Positions 17,899-29,253 of a stretch of 64,000 bases of DNA are shown piece after piece. Source of the DNA: Bog-756 sp963725395. Lineage in GTDB: Bacteria > Actinomycetota > Acidimicrobiia > Acidimicrobiales > RAAP-2. Position numbers and translations under genes: made by a program. The notes under the pieces are model-generated. The model saw only the letters and a list, made by a program, of their open reading frames with translations. It did not search any database and was not told the origin of the DNA. The stretch covers positions 1-64,000 of the forward strand of contig CAVRYH010000012.1 of the NCBI GenBank assembly GCA_963725395.1, read 5' to 3'. How positions within the stretch are numbered: position 1 is the first letter of the stretch; each line of letters starts with the position of its first letter.

Positions 17899-18539
17899 CG
17901 GGCCTCCTCGCCGAGGAGCCTCTCGGCCACGGCGAGGTCCTCGGGCCTCGTGATCTTCACGTTGCGGATGTCGCCGGGCACGGTGCGCACGGTAGCGCCC
18001 AGGAGCTCGAGCAACCCGGCGTCGTCGGTGGCCTCCCCGGACGAGGCATGGGCGGCACGCAGCGTCGCCGCGTCGAAGGCCTGGGGCGTCTGGACCATGA
18101 CCAGGCCGTCGCGGTCCACGGTGGCCTCGACGATCCCTTCCGACACCCTCTTCAGGGTGTCGGCCACCGGCAGGACGGGGATGGCGCCGGAGGCCGCCCC
18201 GGAGCGCACCACTTCGACCACCGCCTCGAACACCGCGCTGTCGGCGAGTGGCCGCGCCGCGTCGTGGACGACGATGATGTCGGCGTCCTCGGGCACGACG
18301 GCCAGGCCCGCCCTCACCGATGCCGCTCTCGTGTCGCCCCCGGCCACCGTCTGGTCCGCTCCCCACTCGGGCGTCGGGTCGTGGGCCTTCGCACCGACGT
18401 CGCCGGCCGGTACCACCGCCACGACGCCGTCGGCCACCGATCGGGCGGCCTCCACCGACCGCTCCAAGACCGTCCGCCCACCGAGTTGGAGGAACTGCTT
18501 GGGCCCGCCGAACCGTCGGCCCGAGCCACCGGCGACCAC
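17895..18539 (-). CDS. ispD: IspD, 2-C-methyl-D-erythritol 4-phosphate cytidylyltransferase
   Basis: IspD transfers CMP to methylerythritol phosphate in the isoprenoid pathway. The nucleotide-binding start VAGGSGRRFGGPKQFL, the block VVHDAARPL, TVDRDGLVMVQTPQAF and NVKITRPEDLAVAE identify it. The GTG at 18539 is the first conventional start, but it removes most of the first beta strand. In-frame codons upstream read VWVVVV, and a CTG at 18569 overlapping the carD stop (CTGA), with GAGG seven bases upstream, would restore the normal N-terminus. I therefore suspect the true start is 18569. Confidence 0.92.
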   Translation of the reverse strand: MVAGGSGRRFGGPKQFLQLGGRTVLERSVEAARSVADGVVAVVPAGDVGAKAHDPTPEWGADQTVAGGDTRAASVRAGLAVVPEDADIIVVHDAARPLADSAVFEAVVEVVRSGAASGAIPVLPVADTLKRVSEGIVEATVDRDGLVMVQTPQAFDAATLRAAHASSGEATDDAGLLELLGATVRTVPGDIRNVKITRPEDLAVAERLLGEEAR

Positions 18540-18565
18540 GACGACCCAGACGGATCCCCGTCGGC

Positions 18566-19042
18566 TCAGGGCAGCGCCTCGTTGAGGCGTACCTCGGCCG
18601 CTTCCTCGTCCACCCCGAGGGCGAAGGTCAGCTCGGAGACGAGGATCTGGCGGGCCCGGCTGAGCATGCGCTTCTCACCGGCGGACAATCCCTTGTCCTT
18701 GTCGCGGATCGAGAGGTTACGGACCACTTCGGCCACTTGATAGATGTCGCCCGACCGCAGCTTCTCCGAGTGGTTCTTGTAGCGCCGCGACCAGTTGGTC
18801 GGCATCCGCGCCTCCTTCTTGCGGAGCACGGCGAACACCTCTTCCACCTCTTCGTCGTTGATGACCTCGCGGAGGCCCACCCCTTCGGTGTTGTCGGCCG
18901 GGACCATGAGTGTCAGGTCGCCGTAGGCCAGCCTGAGCACGAGATACTCCTGCTTCTTCCCGAACGCCTCTTTGGTCTCACGTCGTTCGACCACTGCCGC
19001 GCCGTGGTGCGGGTAGACGACCTTGTCACCGATGTCGAACAC
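18566..19042 (-). CDS. carD: CarD-family RNA polymerase-binding transcription regulator
   Basis: This 158-aa protein matches mycobacterial CarD in length. The N-terminal RNA polymerase interaction domain (about residues 1-55) starts MFDIGDKVVYPHHGAAVVE. The C-terminal helical DNA-binding domain includes MPTNWSRRYKNHSEKLRSGD, VVRNLSIRDKDKGLS and KRMLSRARQILVSEL. CarD binds the beta subunit and stabilises open complexes at many promoters, particularly rRNA. A GGAGG is present just upstream of the ATG. It is the first gene of the carD-ispD-ispF-rlmB unit. Confidence 0.95.
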   Translation of the reverse strand: MFDIGDKVVYPHHGAAVVERRETKEAFGKKQEYLVLRLAYGDLTLMVPADNTEGVGLREVINDEEVEEVFAVLRKKEARMPTNWSRRYKNHSEKLRSGDIYQVAEVVRNLSIRDKDKGLSAGEKRMLSRARQILVSELTFALGVDEEAAEVRLNEALP

Positions 19043-19224
19043 CGTTCCTCCTGGCGTTTCTGCTGGTCCCGGGCCTGGTGCGCTCCATCGGGACCGCGTG
19101 GGCGAAGCATGTAATGGTACACGGTGGGGGCGTCAGGCCGAACCGGGGACCGCGCTCACGTCCCAGAGCCGTGGTTCGCGCGTGCACGTCGGGGCGCAGA
19201 AGGTGCCCTTCCCGGCCGGACTGG

Positions 19225-20313
19225 CTACTGGTACCGCTCGAAGATGCTGGCTTCGGCCAGCCGCGCCAGGCCGTCCTTGACCGAGTGGGCACGCGCCTGG
19301 CCGACGCCGTCCACCTGCTCGAGTTCACCCAGGGACGCCCGCATGATCTGCTGGAGGTTCACGAACCGGTCCACGATCCGCTCGATGATGGCGTCGGAGA
19401 ACCGGGGCAGGCGGTACAAGAGCCGGTAGCCGCGGGGCTCGATCCCTGATTCGGTGTCGCTGAACGACCCGGGCAGCCCGAGGATGCCGGCCACCCGGCT
19501 GGCATCGGACAGCTCGTCCGGCGACAGGTCGGCCAGTTCTTCGATGGCCTTTCGGACCGCCGAGAGCCGGTCCGTCCTGGCCGGCGGGTTGGCGCAGTAG
19601 TCGCGCACCACCAGGTGGAGGGTGGCCGCCACCCCGTCGATCAGTTCGGCGGACTGGAGCCCCACCAGCCGGCCGTCCTCGCCCAGCTCGACGAGGTAGC
19701 CCTCCACCTCGGCGGCGATCCGCAGGACCATCTCCGCCGCCTGGACCACGGCGACCACATCGCCCACCGACACGGTGTCCTCGACCTCTAGGACGGACAG
19801 CCCGTTGAGGGCCACGTCGAACCGGTTCCGGAAGTGCTGCATGGTGGCCAGGGCCTGATCGGTCCGGTCGTGGAGCCATCCGGTGGGCTGCACGGTGTGC
19901 TTCTGATCGTTCCGGTACACGGCGATGACCGACATCGCCGCGGACACCGAGAGCACCGGCACGTCGATGGACCGCGCCACCCGCTCGGCCGTGCGGTGCC
20001 GGGTGCCCGTCTCCGAGGTGGGGATGTTGGCCTTGGGCATCAGTTGCACGTTGGCCCGGGCGATCCGCGAGGCGTCCGGGGCGAGGATGATGGCTCCGTC
20101 CATCTTGGCCAGCTCTGACAGCCGTTGGGGACTGAATTCGGCGTCGAGCAGGAATCCGCCCGAGCAGATGGAGAGCACCCCCGGTCCGTCCCCGACCACG
20201 ACCAACCCCCCGCGCTTGGCCCGCAGGATCCGGTCGAGTCCGTCCCGCAGGGGTCGGCCGGGGGCCACCATCGCCAGGGACTCGCTGAGCGGCGAACTCT
20301 GGCGGGCGATCAC
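19225..20313 (-). CDS. disA: DisA, DNA integrity scanning diadenylate cyclase
   Basis: DisA makes cyclic di-AMP from two ATP and scans DNA for branched structures. The 362-aa protein has the N-terminal cyclase domain (GGLVVVGDGPGVLSICSGGF; the catalytic DGA in AKMDGAIILAPDASRI; and the RHR motif in TSETGTRHRTAERVARSI). A long helical linker follows, then a C-terminal helix-hairpin-helix (ELEQVDGVGQARAHSVKDGL). It follows radA by 34 bases, the usual radA-disA order in actinobacteria. Confidence 0.95.
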   Translation of the reverse strand: MIARQSSPLSESLAMVAPGRPLRDGLDRILRAKRGGLVVVGDGPGVLSICSGGFLLDAEFSPQRLSELAKMDGAIILAPDASRIARANVQLMPKANIPTSETGTRHRTAERVARSIDVPVLSVSAAMSVIAVYRNDQKHTVQPTGWLHDRTDQALATMQHFRNRFDVALNGLSVLEVEDTVSVGDVVAVVQAAEMVLRIAAEVEGYLVELGEDGRLVGLQSAELIDGVAATLHLVVRDYCANPPARTDRLSAVRKAIEELADLSPDELSDASRVAGILGLPGSFSDTESGIEPRGYRLLYRLPRFSDAIIERIVDRFVNLQQIMRASLGELEQVDGVGQARAHSVKDGLARLAEASIFERYQ

Positions 20314-20347
20314 AGTGGCATGGTACCCGTCGGGCCGGGCGCCAGGC

Positions 20348-21733
20348 TCAGGCGTGCGGGCCGCAGCCGAACCGCGACACCGCCTCGAGCACCGTGTCGA
20401 CCCGGATCAATTCGACCCCCCGAGGTCCGTCCGGCGTCGATGCCGGCACGACCACGCTGTCGAAGCCCAACCGGGCCGCCTCCTCGAGGCGCCGCGGGAG
20501 ATCGGTGACCTGTCGGACCTCCCCGGCCAGGCCGATCTCGCCCACGGCGGCCAGATTGGCAGGGAGCGACCGACCGGTGGCCGCCGAGGCCACGGCCAAG
20601 GCGACCGCCAGGTCGGCCGCCGGCTCGGTCACACGGATGCCGCCGGCCACCGACGAGAACACGTCCATCGACAGCACACCCAGATCGGCATGGCGTCCGA
20701 GGACGGCCAGGGTCATCACCAGCCGGCCGCTGTCCAGGCCGACGACCGACCGCTTGGGCTGGGCCTGGCCCATGGGGGTGACCAGGGCCTGGAGTTCCAC
20801 CATCAGGGTGCGCCGCCCCTGCACGGCCGGGAGCACGACACCCCCGGGCACCCCGGTCAACCGGTCCCCGAGCAGGAGGCGGCCCGGATCGTCCACCCGG
20901 TTGAGCCCGTGATCACCCATCTCGAAGAGGCCCAGCTCACCCGTCGGCCCGAACCGGTGCTTGACCGCCTGGAGGAGGCGGAGCGCGTGGTGACGGTCAC
21001 CCTCGAAGCTCAGGACCGTGTCCACCATGTGCTCGAGGGCCCGGGGGCCGGCCAGCGAGCCGTCTTTGGTCACATGGCCGACCAGCACGGTGGCCACCTG
21101 GCGGGACTTGGCCAGGCCCACCAACTGGTCGGCGCACTCCCGCACCTGGGTCACACTGCCCGGCACGCCCGTGGAGCGGCGCTCGCCGAGAGTGGCCGGG
21201 CCGATGGCCACGGCTTGGATGGAGTCGATGACCACGAGGTCCGGCTCGGCCTCCACCACGGCGTGGATGACCGCGCCGATGTCGGTGACCGACAGGATCA
21301 GGAGACCGGGGGGGATCGGCCCCAGTCGCTCGGCCCGCAGGCGGACCTGGTGGGCCGATTCCTCGGCCGACACCAGGAGCACGCGGTGCCCGGCGGCGGC
21401 CCTGGCCGCGAGCACCTGGAGCAGCAGGGTCGATTTGCCGATGCCCGGCTCACCACCGAGGAGGGTCACCGAGCCGGGCACCAGTCCTCCCGACAGCACC
21501 CGGTCGAACTCCTCCACACCGGTGGGCAGGGCCGCGGCCGCAGAGACGTCCACCGACGACAGGGGGACGGGCATCGAGGAGAGGTCGAGCGCGTCCACCG
21601 CCCTCACCAGGGGACCGAGCTGCGCCTCTTCGACCAGGGTGTTCCACTCCCCGCAGGTGGGGCACCGACCGGCCCAGCGGGCGGTTGTCGATCCGCAGTC
21701 GATGCAGCGGTGCCGCTTCGCCGTCTTGGCCAT
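20348..21733 (-). CDS. radA: RadA, DNA repair ATPase
   Basis: RadA is a RecA-like ATPase that promotes branch migration during recombination. The 461-aa protein has a four-cysteine zinc finger at residues 10-27 (CIDC and CPTC) and a Walker A at GGEPGIGKSTLLLQ. The RadA-specific motif appears as KHRFGPTGELGLFEM (KNRFG in most relatives), and a C-terminal Lon-protease-like domain contains DVFSSVAGGIRV and GEIGLAGEVRQV. ATG 21733 is chosen because the zinc finger begins ten residues later; the open frame upstream crosses the clpC terminator. It forms an operon with disA. Confidence 0.94.
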   Translation of the reverse strand: MAKTAKRHRCIDCGSTTARWAGRCPTCGEWNTLVEEAQLGPLVRAVDALDLSSMPVPLSSVDVSAAAALPTGVEEFDRVLSGGLVPGSVTLLGGEPGIGKSTLLLQVLAARAAAGHRVLLVSAEESAHQVRLRAERLGPIPPGLLILSVTDIGAVIHAVVEAEPDLVVIDSIQAVAIGPATLGERRSTGVPGSVTQVRECADQLVGLAKSRQVATVLVGHVTKDGSLAGPRALEHMVDTVLSFEGDRHHALRLLQAVKHRFGPTGELGLFEMGDHGLNRVDDPGRLLLGDRLTGVPGGVVLPAVQGRRTLMVELQALVTPMGQAQPKRSVVGLDSGRLVMTLAVLGRHADLGVLSMDVFSSVAGGIRVTEPAADLAVALAVASAATGRSLPANLAAVGEIGLAGEVRQVTDLPRRLEEAARLGFDSVVVPASTPDGPRGVELIRVDTVLEAVSRFGCGPHA

Positions 21734-21815
21734 GGGCCAGATGGTAGGGACTGGCTGTGACGTGAGGGGTGATCGTCGGCGACGTGCCGGCCGTCCGACC
21801 CCGGCGCTGACGCGA

Positions 21816-21845
21816 ATCACCCCACCGGGGGACCGGTGGGGTGAT
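21816..21845 (-). terminator. hairpin terminator after clpC
   Basis: A 13-bp perfect stem ATCACCCCACCGG (21816-21828) pairs with CCGGTGGGGTGAT (21833-21845) around a GGGA loop. It lies between the clpC stop (21878) and the radA start (21733), so it should end clpC transcription and isolate radA-disA. There is no T-run, as is usual for actinobacterial hairpins. Confidence 0.75.
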
Positions 21846-21877
21846 GGCGCTCAGGACCGCCGTAGCGGCCCGCAGTC

Positions 21878-24436
<2,559 letters not shown>

Positions 24437-24553
24437 TCCACCGCCTCCATCCGCGGTCAGTAACTGATCCGAAGTCTACAGGTGACAGTGCAACCCGCAC
24501 CCGCACAGCTCCCCTATTTCGGTTTCATTTTCTCAGTCATCGGCAACCTGGCC

Positions 24554-24559
24554 TATCGT
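24554..24559 (+). promoter_or_regulatory. possible -10 element for the polyprenyl synthase gene
   Basis: TATCGT lies ten bases before the GTG start at 24569, and no ribosome site with usable spacing is present (GGA abuts the start). This is the pattern expected for a leaderless or near-leaderless transcript, common in actinobacteria. No clear -35 is visible. Confidence 0.3.
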
Positions 24560-24568
24560 CTGTAGGAA

Positions 24569-25546
24569 GTGAACGTCGTAGAGCTCCTAGGGCTTCCCGC
24601 ACTCGAAGATCAGTTGAGGCGCCTCGAGCCCCTGCTCGTGGAGTCGGTCGTCACCGGAGACGGCTTCCTCGACGAGGTCACCACCCACCTCCTGGCGGCC
24701 GGGGGGAAGAGGCTCCGCCCGGTCCTCGCCCTGGCCACAGCCACTTCCGGCTCCCGAGACGCCTCCCGGGAGGACTTCTTGGGAGCGGTTGCCGTGGAGT
24801 TGGTCCACCTCGCCTCCCTCTACCACGACGACGTCATGGACGAGGCCACCGTGCGCAGGAACGTCGAGAGCGTCAACGCACGATTCGGGAACCTCGTGGC
24901 CATCGTGGCGGGAGACTTCCTGCTCGCACGCTCGGCCGAGATCGCCGCCGGTCTGGGGACCGAGATCGCCGGGCTGCTGGCCGCCACCTTGGGGGAGCTC
25001 TGCCGGGGACAGGTTGCCGAGGTGCACGACGCCTTCCAGGTCACGCGGTCAGAAGGCGGCTATTCCACCGCCATCGCCGGCAAGACGGCGTCCCTCATGG
25101 CCACCTCCTGTCGAATCGGGGCGCTCACCGGCAACCTCGCCCGGCACCAGGTGGAGGCCTCGACGACCTTCGGTCGCTACTTCGGGATGATCTTCCAGGT
25201 CCGCGACGACATCCTCGATGTCATCGGGACCGAGGCCGAGCTGGGAAAACCCGCCGGTCAGGACCTGGCCGAGGGCATCTACACCCTCCCCGTGCTACTG
25301 GCCCTGGCCGATCCCGAGGTGGGTCCGGAGCTGCGCCCGCTGCTCGGACAGCCGCTCGGCCATCCTGAACGAGACAAGGCACGGTCGATCGTCGCCGAGT
25401 CCGGCGCCATCGCCCAGTCGGTTTCCGTCGCCCGGCACTACGCCGATCTGGCTTCGGACGCGGCAGGATCAGGCCTTTCCTCCACGTTGGCCGGCGGCTT
25501 CGCCAACCTGGCCCACTCGCTGGTCGACGACCTCCCGATCAGCTGA
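24569..25546 (+). CDS. trans-polyprenyl diphosphate synthase
   Basis: The enzyme condenses isopentenyl diphosphate units into an all-trans polyprenyl chain, probably the menaquinone side chain. The 325-aa all-helical prenyl synthase carries GGKRLRPVLAL, the first aspartate motif DDVMDEATVRRN, and the second DDILDVIGTEAELGKP. The product chain length cannot be read with confidence. It is divergent from clpC. An upstream start is excluded because the family N-terminus begins within a few residues of the GTG. Confidence 0.9.
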   Translation: MNVVELLGLPALEDQLRRLEPLLVESVVTGDGFLDEVTTHLLAAGGKRLRPVLALATATSGSRDASREDFLGAVAVELVHLASLYHDDVMDEATVRRNVESVNARFGNLVAIVAGDFLLARSAEIAAGLGTEIAGLLAATLGELCRGQVAEVHDAFQVTRSEGGYSTAIAGKTASLMATSCRIGALTGNLARHQVEASTTFGRYFGMIFQVRDDILDVIGTEAELGKPAGQDLAEGIYTLPVLLALADPEVGPELRPLLGQPLGHPERDKARSIVAESGAIAQSVSVARHYADLASDAAGSGLSSTLAGGFANLAHSLVDDLPIS

Positions 25547-25566
25547 CCCGGAGGCCGGGTACCCGG
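25546..25566 (+). terminator. GC-rich terminator-like hairpin
   Basis: ACCCGG (25546-25551) pairs with CCGGGT (25555-25560) over an AGG loop immediately after the polyprenyl synthase stop. The second arm is reused in the palindrome CCGGGTACCCGG (25555-25566). The short stem and the absence of a T-run make this a weak call. Confidence 0.4.
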
Positions 25567-25570
25567 CACC

Positions 25571-25610
25571 GGTTCATACTGACAGTAGGTGGTTCATACT
25601 GACAGTAGGT
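25571..25610. repeat. perfect 20-bp tandem duplication with internal palindrome
   Basis: GGTTCATACTGACAGTAGGT occurs twice in direct succession (25571-25590 and 25591-25610). Each copy contains TACTG-A-CAGTA, an 11-bp palindrome with a one-base centre, so two identical sites sit 20 bases apart (about two helical turns). The location is between the 3' ends of two convergent genes. Confidence 0.95.
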
Positions 25611-25672
25611 GGAGCCGGAGTAGGGGCACCGCCGGCACGGCTCTTCGGGGTCGGGCGGGGGCCCCACTCCGA

Positions 25673-26053
25673 CTACGAGCCCGAGGGTGCAGCCACGTGG
25701 CACTTGGCCTCGATGGCAGCCGAGCGCCTGGACAGCCGCTTGCCGGCCTCGGCGCTCTCCAGCCGCCTGATCCGCTTCTCGATGCGGTTGGCCAGCCGTG
25801 TGCGACCAGCCTTGGCCGCCCTGGCCTCGGCCGCATGCAACTTGGGGAGCCCCGCCGAGACCCGCGCCTCGACCTTGTCGATGCGGGTCAGTGCCCTCGT
25901 GGCGTTGGCGCAGTTGAAGTGGGCGGCGGCAGGGGTGGCCGTGGGGGCCGGGGACGCGGCGGCACCGGCCACGCCCGGGGCGCCGAGCGCCAGAGCCCCA
26001 ACGACCACGGCCCCGATCACCAGCGCCCTACCTGCGGGAATCAACGTCCTCAT
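25673..26053 (-). CDS. small secreted basic protein
   Basis: This 126-aa protein has a classical signal peptide (basic start, then ALVIGAVVVGALALG and cleavage near AGAAASPA). A Pro/Ala linker follows, then a basic helical domain of about 85 residues with two cysteines, one in HFNCANATRAL and one in AKCHVA, that could form a disulfide. ATG 26053 is chosen because AGGAG precedes it closely and the signal peptide starts there. It is exported or cell-wall associated. No family is recognised. It converges on the polyprenyl synthase gene. Confidence 0.72.
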   Translation of the reverse strand: MRTLIPAGRALVIGAVVVGALALGAPGVAGAAASPAPTATPAAAHFNCANATRALTRIDKVEARVSAGLPKLHAAEARAAKAGRTRLANRIEKRIRRLESAEAGKRLSRRSAAIEAKCHVAAPSGS

Positions 26054-26383
26054 GGTTCTCCTGCCTCCTGAACGGGGCCGGTGGTCCGGCCGCGCCGTCA
26101 GTTGTCTCACCTCGACATGTGCTGGCGATGATGGGGATGTTAGGACCCGGTGAGGGCTGATCCGCATCGCGGGACGTCTTTCCTCCGTCCGACGGTGGCC
26201 CGGAGCCGGATGACGGGCGCGCGACGGTCCGGGCGGCAGGAAGGGCCGGACACTGTCATAGACACTGCCATTTGTTATCCTCCATTCCATGGCGACTGCC
26301 CACCCGAGGTCCCGTCCGCGGTCGTCGGCGCGCCCGGGCACCGGGCCGGACCGGTGCCGGCATCCGTCCCCCGTGCGGTACCC
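26054..26383. other. divergent intergenic region
   Basis: About 330 bases between the secreted protein and the SRPBCC gene, which are transcribed away from each other. An AT-richer patch TGTCATAGACACTGCCATTTG at 26254-26274 is the most promoter-like part (TTGTTATCC follows). Open frames here have unnatural composition and I call no gene. Confidence 0.4.
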
Positions 26384-26854
26384 GTGACGGCCAGACGAGG
26401 GAGCGTCCGGCACGACATCGAGCTCCGATGCCCGCCCGACCGGATCTGGGCGCTGGTGGGCGATCCGGTCCGGATCCACGAGTGGTTCCCCGGGATCGAG
26501 TCGTGCACCGTCGAAGGTGACCTGCGCACCGTGGTCACCCGCTCGGGCCTGCCCATGCCCGAACAACTGCTGACCATCGACCACGTGCTGCGGCGCTTCC
26601 AGTACCGGATCACCGCGCCCATGTTCAAAGAGCACCTCGGGACGGTCGACGTTCACGACCTGCACGACGGGACCAGCCTCGTCGTCTACAGCACCGACGC
26701 CGATCCGGCCCCGCTCGCGCTCGTCATCGGCGGTGCCGCCCGCAACGCGCTCGCGCAACTGCCCGTGACGCTCGGTCTCGGGGCCACCGGGGTCGCCACC
26801 ACGCCGGCCGACACCGCATCCGGGTCGGCCGCAACCCGGGAAGGAACCCGCTGA
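26384..26854 (+). CDS. SRPBCC-family lipid/ligand-binding protein
   Basis: This protein of about 156 aa has the START/polyketide-cyclase-like fold. The opening strand SVRHDIELRCPPDRIWALVG and DPVRIHEWFPGIESC are characteristic, followed by alternating strands and a C-terminal helix. Members bind hydrophobic ligands or act as cyclases; no catalytic residues stand out. The start is uncertain: GTG 26384 is given, and GTG 26354 is an alternative. Neither has a strong ribosome site. The stop overlaps the sulfatase start (TGATG), so the two genes are coupled. Confidence 0.7.
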   Translation: MTARRGSVRHDIELRCPPDRIWALVGDPVRIHEWFPGIESCTVEGDLRTVVTRSGLPMPEQLLTIDHVLRRFQYRITAPMFKEHLGTVDVHDLHDGTSLVVYSTDADPAPLALVIGGAARNALAQLPVTLGLGATGVATTPADTASGSAATREGTR

Positions 26855-28402
26855 TGGGCCGAAAGATTCTCCTCGTCACCACCGATCAGCAGCGATACGA
26901 CACCCTGGGGTGCAACGGCGGGGCCTTGGCCGCCACCCCGACCCTCGACCGCCTGGCGGCCGAGGGCATCCGGTTCGAGCGCGCCCACCCCCAGTCGGTG
27001 GTGTGCATGCCGTCCCGCTCCACCATCCTGACGGGCCAGCACCCGAGCACCCACGGGGTGTGGATGAACGGCGTGCCGCTGCCGGTGGACGCCCCGTCGG
27101 TCGCCGACCTGCTGCACGACTCCGGCTACCGCACCGCCCTGGTCGGCAAAGCCCACTTCGAGCCCTTCCTCGACCCCTTCTTCCGATTCACCGAGAACTC
27201 GATGGCCACGACGGACGGGGTGGTGCCACCGGGCGGCCTCCACCGCGGCTTCGAGCACCTCGAGCTGGCTACCCACGGGGCCATCGGACCGCTCCACTAC
27301 GCCCGGTGGTTGCTGGCCGAACATCCAGAGGCGCTCGGGGGCTTCTACCCGGCTCTCGACGGGTCGCTCCAGGTCAACTCGGCCGGCGGCGGCGACACCG
27401 GGGCCCCGCAGGTGAAGGCGAATCCCATCCCCCGCGACCTCTACCACACCGACTGGGTGGCCGACCGGACGATCGGGTGGCTGGACACAGTGGGCGCGGA
27501 CGAAGACTGGTTCTGCTGGATGAGCTTCCCCGATCCCCATCATCCGTGGGACCCCCCCGAGTCCGAGGTGGCGCGCATCGACTGGCGCGAGGTCCCACTG
27601 CCGGCCGGCTATCCCGAGGCGCGTGCCGAGCGAGAGGCCATCCTCGACGACAAGCCCCGGCACTGGCGCCTCTGGTACGAGGGAACCCTGGTGTCCAACT
27701 ACGAGGCCCCCGCCGAGTGGGTCCCCGCCACCCTCACCGCCGATCAGGTGCGCGAGGTCAACGCCCGGAACGCCGTCGAGTGCGAGCTGATCGACGAGGC
27801 CGTCGGTCGGGTGCTGGCCCGCATCGGCGAACGAGGCTGGGCCGACGACGTGGACGTGGTGTTCACCACCGACCACGGTGAGCTCCAGGGCGACTTCGGC
27901 CTCTTGTTCAAGGGCCCCTACCACGTCGACGCGCTCATGCGGCTCCCCCTGATCTGGCGCCCGGCCCCCTCACGCGCCGTCCCGTCGGCAGTGGTCAGCC
28001 GCCCCGTCGGCCTGGTCGACCTCGCCCCGACCTTCTGCGCCATCGCCGGCATCGACGCGCCCCCGGTGGATGGAGGGGAAGGCCCTCCCCGTGGACGACA
28101 GCGACGCCACGACGCGGGGGTTCGAACGGGTCCTCACCGAATGGGACAGCGAGCTGTTCGGCGTCGACGTCCACCTGCGGACGATCACGCGCGACAACTG
28201 GGTGTGCAGCACCTACCTCCCGGGCACCTCCCATGACGGCACCGAGGGCGAGCTCTACGACCTGGACGACGATCCCCTCCAGCGGGTCAACCGTTGGGAC
28301 GATCCCGCCCACCGTGGCGTCCGCGACGACCTGATCAGTGACCTGTGGGACCACCAACCCGAGGCGAGGCGGCCTCGCCTGGTGCTCGAGGCACCCGTTT
28401 GA
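26854..28402 (+). CDS. type I sulfatase, frameshifted near the C-terminus
   Basis: A sulfatase or phosphonate-hydrolase-type enzyme. Metal ligands begin in TTDQQRYDTLG. The formylglycine site is CMPSR (Cys51 in VVCMPSRSTILTGQHP), and later sites include GYRTALVGKAHF, FPDPHHPWDPP and FTTDHGELQGDFGL. After IAGIDAPP the frame breaks in the CCCCCGG stretch 28060-28066. Removing one base continues with PWMEGKALPVDDSD and the normal family end (TYLPGTSHDGTEGELYDLDD), closing at 28402. The 1549-base span is 3n+1, consistent with one extra base. The repaired protein would be 515 aa. Substrate unknown. Confidence 0.85.
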
Positions 28403-28411
28403 GCGGTCGGG

Positions 28412-29251
28412 TCACGCCCCCCGTGGGCCACCGGCCGACGAGTTGCGGTCGAAGATGATCCGGAGGCCGTGCAGCGTGAGCCACGGCTCCACGTACTCGA
28501 TCTCGTCGGCGTAGGGCGAGATCAGTTCGGCCAGTCCCCCGGTGGCGACCACGGTGCACTCCCCGAGCACGGCGGCGAACCGCCGGCACAGACCGTCAAC
28601 CTGTCCGGCGAACCCGTACAGTGCGCCCGACTGGATCGACTCGACGGTCGACTTGCCGATCACGCTGCGTGGTTCCACGAGCTCGACTCGGCGGAGGGCG
28701 GCTGCGTTGGCGAACAGGGCGTCGAGGCTGATGGCGACGCCAGGGGTGATGGCGCCGCCCAGGTACTCGCCGGCCTCCGAGATCGCATCGAACGTGGTGG
28801 CCGTGCCCAGGTCCACCACGACGCAGGGACCGCCGAACAGGTCGTAGGCCCCCACCGCATTGGCGATCCGGTCGGCGCCCACCTCCTTGGGGTTGTCGTA
28901 GAGGATGGGCATCCCGCTGCGCACCCCGGGCTCGAGCACGACGGCGGGCACGTCGAACCAACGGGACACCATCTGGCGAAGGTTGGCCGTCACGAGCGGC
29001 ACCGACGAGGTGACGGCGATGCCCGAGACCGCGTCGTCGATGTCCAGCCCGTCGAGATCGAGCAGCTGGGTGAGCAGGAGGGCGTGCTCGTCGGCCGTGC
29101 GCTCGGCCACCGTGGAGAGGCGCCAGTGGTGAGCCAGTCCGCTCGGTTCGTTTCCCTCACGGGGACCGGTGTCGACGAGGTCGGCCGTGGGGTCGTCGAC
29201 GAACAGCCCCACCACGGTCTCGGTGTTCCCGACATCGATGGCCAGCAGCAT
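28412..29251 (-). CDS. coaX: CoaX, type III pantothenate kinase
   Basis: CoaX phosphorylates pantothenate in CoA synthesis. The 279-aa ASKHA-fold protein begins with the phosphate-binding motif MLLAIDVGNTETVVGLF and continues with DNPKEVGADRIANAVGAYDL, the catalytic region VVDLGTATTFDAIS and GGAITPGVAISLDALF. ATG 29251 is selected as the family start. It lies two bases after the nadC stop at the end of the cofactor operon, fitting a role alongside panC. Confidence 0.94.
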   Translation of the reverse strand: MLLAIDVGNTETVVGLFVDDPTADLVDTGPREGNEPSGLAHHWRLSTVAERTADEHALLLTQLLDLDGLDIDDAVSGIAVTSSVPLVTANLRQMVSRWFDVPAVVLEPGVRSGMPILYDNPKEVGADRIANAVGAYDLFGGPCVVVDLGTATTFDAISEAGEYLGGAITPGVAISLDALFANAAALRRVELVEPRSVIGKSTVESIQSGALYGFAGQVDGLCRRFAAVLGECTVVATGGLAELISPYADEIEYVEPWLTLHGLRIIFDRNSSAGGPRGA

Positions 29252-29253
29252 GA

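Noticed and set aside
19925..21760. 611-codon open frame on the plus strand
   Set aside because: It is antisense to disA and radA; its translation shows no conserved pattern.
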